From Haplomitrium mnioides (taxonomy: Eukaryota; Marchantiophyta; Haplomitriopsida; Calobryales): DNA of 27,290 nt. This document shows, piece after piece, positions 22,468 through 27,290 of this stretch. The stretch lies in assembly GCA_049999725.1 (NCBI GenBank), contig JBNGIS010015019.1, forward strand, positions 1 to 27,290, in the 5' to 3' direction. Each line of letters starts with the position of its first letter. The stretch's first letter is position 1. The position numbers and the translations under genes were made by a program. The notes under the pieces were generated by a model. That model did no database searches, was not told the origin of the DNA, and saw only the letters and a list, made by a program, of their open reading frames with translations.

Positions 22468-23017
22468 AGTGCAGCCTTGACAATGTGGTGTCAGACACAA
22501 AGTTTCAGACTATTCAGCCTCATCATGTGTAGCAGTGACAAGCTGCCACAACGTCCTGCTGGTTTCGTCAGTTCCCGACAGCAGGTCCTGATCAATCGTT
22601 GTCCTGAGTTTCTGCCACTTTCCGGAAGTAACGGGAAAACTCAGTCATTTTGATGCCTAGCACTCCACCAAGAATCCAACTAATCAAAATCTGTCAACTC
22701 TCAAGCATCAGCTTGCGACATCATTCATTTCACTTTAGTTTGATCTTGTGAAGCAAACATCCAAGAGCATAACTCCCAAAGAGGTCTGCTGAAAGGTTAG
22801 TGATTGGGGCCTTCTCCACCCTGAACATAGCACATGAAGCGCATCACTTCATATTAGTTATGAAATTGTGGAGAGCAAAACTAACCACAACAACAATTAA
22901 ATGGAAGCTGCAATAGTCTAGGAAAAACCTACTAATATCACAACTGTGCATGCATAGAGTGCAGCTTTCGAAATGTGGTGTTAGACACAAAGTTACAGAC
23001 TATTCAGCCTCATCATG
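22468..23017 (+). repeat. Dispersed repeat block with 60-bp direct terminal repeats
   Basis: Bases 22468-22527 and 22958-23017 are copies of each other (by eye 6 differences in 60). Between them are parts shared with 7985-8200 (about 22530-22650), with 10149-10210 (22784-22845) and with the window end 27191-27290 (22850-22949). No ORF was recognised. The block lies between the LINE tail and the integrase remains of copia element B. Confidence 0.75.
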
Positions 23018-24090
23018 AACCAAGACATGTGGAATGCAATCAAATCTACAGCCATATGTGTTGCAGCCAAAACTCTGAGATGCTTCACTGAAGGTTGAAA
23101 CCCCAAAGCCTGCCAAGGTGTCAGCCATTCAACTACATTTGTGGGGCTGATATACTTCAGCTGCAGCGACTCCCACTGCCCAGAACTTGTCTTCCAGGTC
23201 AGCATATCCACCATTCTTCCAGCCTTCTCAACAAATGTCCTGTTCAGTTATGCTCCCACAGAACTTGTCCTCCAGGCCAGCATATGTAACATGCTTCCAG
23301 CCTTCTCAACAACTGTCATGTTCAGCCATACTGTCACACCATCCTGGTGTGGAGAATCCTGAGCAATCATCTTTTCTCTGATGCCAACTCTTCACAAGAA
23401 AATTCTGAAACTGTTGCCATCACTCCAAAATCTTGAATCTATTGTTGACTTCATTCTCCATCCCAACAAGACATGTTCGAAACATTGAAACATCTCATCC
23501 TTGCTGTGCATGAAGTAGACATAGGGAATCTCTAATTTTTTATCTCTGAATGATACAAAACATCTGTAGCCAGACATTGAAGGTGTCTTCATCGATCCAC
23601 ATATGTCACTGTGGACTAATTCCAACAACTGGATACCCTCCATCCAATGGTGCCCTTCTTGTCTGCAGATTTTGTGACTTTCCTTTCACACATCCTTCAC
23701 AGAACTCAAGTGAGGTAGATTGTCCAAACCATGTTGCTCACCATGCTGGTAAGCAACCTGAGTCCTTGCTTTCCAAAGTGTCCAAGCCTGTGATGCTAGA
23801 GATTTATTCCCTTCTCTCTGGTTACACATACTCAGGCTTTCTTCAACCTCTGGGATGCAATCCAGTGTACACATGATACCAACACCAACTACACTACCTT
23901 GCCAAGCTTAGCCAGGACTATACAGCTATATGGGTCAAGGTTGACCACCAAGCAAGACCTGGTAAAAGCATTTACTGACACAAGTTCTCTTGTGATCTCA
24001 GGTCCATAAAGGACTCCCCCCAGGACGTAGGTGACACTCCTGCCTCCCGATCCTTTAATACTGAGATGCACAACCTGTTGCAATTCCATG
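23018..24090 (-). pseudogene. Copia element B: pre-integrase and integrase part
   Basis: Minus-strand translation runs from about 24090 downwards. It shows the end of the protease/spacer region (VLYGPEITRELVSV), the pre-integrase zinc-binding region (LSSVKDVCE), and the integrase core start LVHSDICGSMKTPSMSGYRC (about 23560-23640) with YVYFMHSKDEMFQCFEHVL. It continues with a tandemly duplicated stretch around NRT/VEKAG, then TPWQALGFQPSVKHLRVL (about 23080). Several frameshifts and stops are present. It supplies the missing N-terminal half of the pol gene whose RT/RNase H half is at 12996-14316. Confidence 0.87.
23181..23336 (-). repeat. 78-bp in-frame tandem duplication in integrase
   Basis: The units 23181-23258 and 23259-23336 both read cagaacttgtc(t/c)tccagg(t/c)cagcatat..., then cttccagccttctcaacaa. 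78 bases equal 26 codons, so the duplication repeats the LNxTxVEKAGxMxxMLxWxTSS segment. Confidence 0.9.
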
Positions 24091-24343
24091 TACTCCAGAG
24101 CTGCTACCCAACCTCTGCCAACTCTGGATTTAGCTCTGATGACATCTATTAATCAAACCTTTTCTTGATGACGAAGCTGGATGCACAAGGTGTCAGAGCA
24201 TCCTGGTCATCCACTTTTTCAAGGCAGGTTTATTAAATCCTTGTCTTCAGATGATTCCTCAACAACTGCTGCACTGGAGGCCTCCTGAGATCTCTCTCCT
24301 CTCCTCGAAACTTGTTGTCAGCCAGTTCCCTCCTGGGGAATGT
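24091..24343. other. Remains between element B integrase and its LTR
   Basis: In an intact copia this interval would hold the rest of the LTR, a primer-binding site and gag. Only about 250 bases are present and no gag was recognised, so a deletion is inferred. A gtgtcagagcatcc stretch is at about 24191. Confidence 0.4.
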
Positions 24344-24727
24344 CTGGTTTTCTATGGCCCCCAGACAATTCTGTGGGCTTGAATTAGTCAAGCGATGGAT
24401 TCCAGCAGGTGAAGACGACCATGGCTCACATATGGACAAGAACAGCTCTACCAGCTGCATATTCGCGTCTACCTGCACCTCCATGACTTTTCTTTGTTTG
24501 CTCATGCAGATGACTTCATAACCATGGTCATCTCTGCCTCCTGAGACCAAGCATCCATTTTCCTGAGGAGCATCCTGGTGTTGCCACGTATCACCATCAG
24601 GTGCATCCATGTGTCAACACCTCCAGAACTGTCTCTCTAAGAAACAAAAAAAAAAGTGTACAAAGGAACTAGATCAGGAGAAAGCGTCTGATCATATATC
24701 TACAGCAGCTAAGATACATTTCCAACA
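24344..24727 (-). repeat. Partial 5' LTR of element B
   Basis: On the minus strand it starts TGTTGGAAATGTATC at 24727 and runs to about 24344 in close similarity to the 3' LTR part 12578-12988. The rest of the LTR is missing. The boundary at 24727 is exactly where the gag of element A resumes on the plus strand. Confidence 0.85.
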
Positions 24728-24931
24728 GAGATGGTATGTGTCCTACTCAACAGCCTCCCTGCAGACCATGGCACATTGGTGATGACTATGGAGGCACAGA
24801 GATCTGATATTGATCTGGAATTCATGGCGAGTCGCTTGTTTAATGAGGAGCAGAGGCAACACATTAAAGAAAGGATCGATGGAGGCGCACGATGGTTACG
24901 TTTGATGGCCCTCGTGGCTCCTTCTAGATGA
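24728..24931 (+). pseudogene. Copia element A gag, second part
   Basis: Open frame 24731-24931 encodes VCVLLNSLPADHGTLV, then DIDLEFMASRLFNEEQRQ, the continuation of a copia UBN2-type gag after the part that ends at 12081 in RIEE. Strand and order fit one gag interrupted by element B. Downstream (to about 25040) no further gag or pol is visible. Confidence 0.87.
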
Positions 24932-25039
24932 ACGAGGGTGGTTCTATGAAGCATTTGATGAAGGTGGATGAGTCTCGTCTATCTAAGACGATTAGATTGA
25001 CAAGCGCCATACGCGTGTTGAAGTAGAACTCTGCAAGGA

Positions 25040-25310
25040 AAGGGAAAAAAAAAACGCTGGAGTTTCTTTGTGGCATTGCGGCTGAGATTCGTACGCGCCC
25101 GTTTTCCTGTTCGTGGCATTTCAGCTGAGATTCGTGAACACCCATTTTCATGCTCGTGGTCCATTGTCCTGCTTGTGATGGCTGAGATTCGTGCGTGCCC
25201 GTTTTCCTGTTCGTGGCATTGCAGCTGAGATTCGTGAACTCCCGTTTTCATGCTCGTGGTCTGTTTCTTGCTCGTGGTCCATTGTCCTGCTCGTGATGGT
25301 TCCTTAATGC
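25040..25310 (+). repeat. CpG-rich minisatellite, ~43-bp units
   Basis: Units of the form cgtggcattgcagctgagattcgtg, then cgcccgttttcctgtt, recur about four times with variation, mixed with shorter cgtggtccattgtcctgct units. Related words (ctcgtgatggttcct) continue to about 25560. Chance minus-strand ORFs across it are repeats only. Confidence 0.8.
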
Positions 25311-26130
25311 TGGCGTCGAAGGAGACATGTTCGTGATGGGCCGCACGACAGTTCTTTCTGCTACCACGAAGTAGCGCTGCCGGATCTCGAGCAGCTATGT
25401 TCTGTGATTCAAACGAACCAAGAGGGAACCTGGGAGAGTGTCACGAGAGGCTTATCGTCGTTTTTTCCTGCAAGCGAAGGGCCCAGCGCAGTGAGAAGGG
25501 TCATTTACGCTGGAGTTCTGCTCGTCGACCTTTTTCCTGCTCGTGATGGGTCCTTAGTGCTGTTCGCTACAGTTTTCGCTTAGCTGGAGAATGGTGTGGC
25601 AGGAGAAGCCCGTCAAGGCAGAAAGAAAAAACGATAAGAGGTTGGGTCTGAGAGCTGCGCGAGCTCTGTTGGTGAGCTTCGCGAGAGCTACGAGCAGAGG
25701 AGATTCATTTCTTGGTGAGCTTCGCAAGAATCGTTCCTTCGTTTTGGTTTCGTGAACAAGGTGCTTCTTCGTGAGGAAGGTGCCTTAAACGTTGGCGTTG
25801 CAGAGGAGAATAGCTTCTTCGTGTTGGTTTTGAACAAGGTCCTTAAGGTTGGAGCCTCAGGAGAATCGCGTGGCAGGAGATAAAAGTGAATAGTCCTTGT
25901 TGCTCGTGATGGTTCATGACCCTGGATGGAAAACGTGAGGAGCCAAGCTTCCTTCAAGAAAACAGGAGAGCTTTTGTGCGGAGAACAAGACATCAAGGAG
26001 AGGTGCTTATGAGCTTCGCAGGGATAGTATAGTTTTGCGCTTTCACAAGTTCGGAGGTTTGTTGATTCGCTCGCCAGCTGAGGAACATTCTGAGGGAAGC
26101 CAGTCCTGAGGGCCTTCTGATTCCCTAGTT
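25311..26130 (+). promoter_or_regulatory. Possible 5' UTR/promoter of the second LINE
   Basis: No coding region is recognised. The stretch is rich in CpG and in cgtgatgg, gcttcgcgagag and cttcgtgagg words and leads directly into the LINE ORF1 start at 26131. By analogy with LINE 5' UTRs built of repeated monomers it may be the internal promoter. This is inference only. Confidence 0.4.
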
Positions 26131-27079
26131 ATGTCTAAGGCAGCTCCATGGAGACCTGGATCACGCTCAGGAAAAGAAGTGCTCTCAGAACCTGGCGCAT
26201 CAAATGGCCCTTCAGCTTCAGTAATTGGTAAACGCATGAGCCAGGAGCAAGAATACTATTTCTTAACCGAAAAAGGTGTTCAAAGTCCACCAGGATTTAT
26301 GCGCACTAACCACGGATCAGTTAAGGAAGAGGCTGCTCATCGGTCGGTTCAGGAGCTTCTTCCCTGGCCTAAAGGAGATTTCGGCATGGCTTGAAAAAAT
26401 TTAAGAACAAAAGTGTTGGAAGGCCTCAGTGCTCAGACTCTTGGGCAAAGGTTTTTTTCTGGTATCCGCAGAAGAAGGAATCAGATCTATGCTTCTTACA
26501 GGGGAACCTTTATTTATGAAGAGTATGAGATGCATTTTCCAAACCTGGAGACCTAAGTTTGACCCCTTGGCGGAGGAAGCCTTGGTTCCTACTTGGATCA
26601 CCTTGCCGTTCTTTCCTGAAGAGCTACGCAATCAGCTGCCAATGATTGCCAGCCTATTTGGCAGGTGCATCTATGTCCCTTCAGTTCTTGACGGGATGCA
26701 TGCTAGATTCTGAGTTCAGCTGGACACATCCAAAGGATTGAGTCCGACTTTGGAACTATTGTGCCCCGAGGGGACCTACTCCCAGGAGGTAGAATATGAC
26801 AGCATACCTCTCAGATGCTTCATCTACAGGAGCACGGATCACCTGGTCGGGGAATGTCCTCGAGGGAGTGCCCCTGGTTTTGCCCAGAAAAAGAGGGGGG
26901 AGGCCCTCAGGCAGGCCAACAAGATACCTTCAATAAATCTTCGCACTTCTCCATCTGTGACACAAAAGGTGGAGGATCATAGAAGGCACGTGTCAGCCCA
27001 CAGGGTGGAAGGCAGAAATCAAGGTGAAGCAAGTTCACCCACAAAAATTTGTTGCAAGGATCTAGTGCAAGAAGACTGA
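26131..27079 (+). pseudogene. Second LINE ORF1, broken
   Basis: ATG at 26131 opens an N-terminal part (to 26394) that keeps the beginning missing from the other copy. After a frameshift, a second frame contains FPGLKEISAWLEKI, an in-frame stop at about 26402, then VLRLLGKGFFLVSAEEG and WITLPFFPEELRNQL (about 26596-26640). A third frame (26738-27079) has QEVEYDSIPLRCF followed by the zinc knuckle, in which the second cysteine is tyrosine (CFIYRSTDHLVGEC). At least two frameshifts and several stops make it non-functional. No ORF2 follows before the window ends. Confidence 0.85.
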
Positions 27080-27190
27080 AACCAGTACCTGTCCAAGGAG
27101 GGAGGACTCAGTCAACCCTACACCAGCACAAGGAGAGAAGGGGGCAGTAGTGTGGAGGGTGTAAGGGGGTTTCCTAGTTGATTGTACAGA

Positions 27191-27290
27191 CATACTAGTT
27201 ATGAAGTTCTGGAGAGCAAAACTAACCACAACAACAATTAAATGGAAGCTGCAATAGTCTAGGAAAAACCTACACATATCACAACTGTGC
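27191..27290 (+). repeat. 100-bp dispersed repeat, cut by the window end
   Basis: Gapless match to 22850-22949 with 5 differences by eye (shared core: gagagcaaaactaaccacaa). It runs to the last base of the window, so the full repeat extends further. Confidence 0.93.

Noticed and set aside
24728-24931. Gag piece belonging to the adjacent LTR at 24344-24727
   Set aside because: The LTR points to the minus strand while the gag is on the plus strand. The gag instead continues the one ending at 12081.
24979-25251. Minus-strand ORF with repeated ESQLQCHEQENG-type peptides
   Set aside because: The peptide repeats only reflect the 43-bp CpG-rich minisatellite. No start context or family was recognised.

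Overview
The window is nuclear DNA of a land plant. Two spliced genes with GT-AG introns sit at the left end. The right two thirds is a pile of nested plant-type Ty1/copia and L1-like (LINE) retrotransposons, most of them broken. I cannot name the species. The AT-rich introns, the heavy retrotransposon nesting and a 10-N scaffold gap suggest a draft assembly of a large plant genome, possibly a seed-free plant, but that is inference.

Gene part (1-7399, both genes on the minus strand). A complete six-exon gene at 860-3375 encodes a 246-residue GILT-type secreted or vacuolar thiol reductase. It has a signal peptide, a CPYC active site and the perfect family signature CQHGxxECxxNxxxxC. Upstream of it (4797-7399) lie the last four exons of a BEACH-WD40-FYVE protein of the SPIRRIG/ALFY type. 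The rest of this large gene is not readable in the window. Its next intron would have to be longer than about 19.9 kb, or the gene is cut here. Short exact tandem repeats and a degenerate ~36-bp array lie downstream of the GILT gene.

Retrotransposon part (about 7860-27290). My reading of the layers, oldest to youngest where it can be ordered, is as follows. Copia element A (plus strand, LTR from 10482, gag 11722-12081) is interrupted at 12081/24728, where its gag resumes. The 12.6-kb interruption is copia element B (minus strand): 3' LTR 12082-12988, RNase H and RT 12996-14316, then integrase and pre-integrase 23000-24090, and part of the 5' LTR 24344-24727. The pol gene of B is itself split by about 8.7 kb. 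That insert holds LTR pieces (14317-15182) and a LINE (about 15183-22467). The LINE carries a second, 5'-truncated copy of its own family, with a 17-bp target-site duplication, in its endonuclease (16890-17573). It also carries a 944-bp LTR-like unit with a 5-bp duplication in its reverse transcriptase (19252-20195). A second LINE ORF1 (26131-27079), preceded by a CpG-rich minisatellite region, closes the window.

No retrotransposon ORF here is intact: stops, frameshifts and loss of catalytic blocks are visible. The two host genes have intact frames and splice sites. I found no RNA gene, CRISPR array or bacterial-type system. The most interesting content is the datable insertion stratigraphy and the possible giant intron of the BEACH gene.
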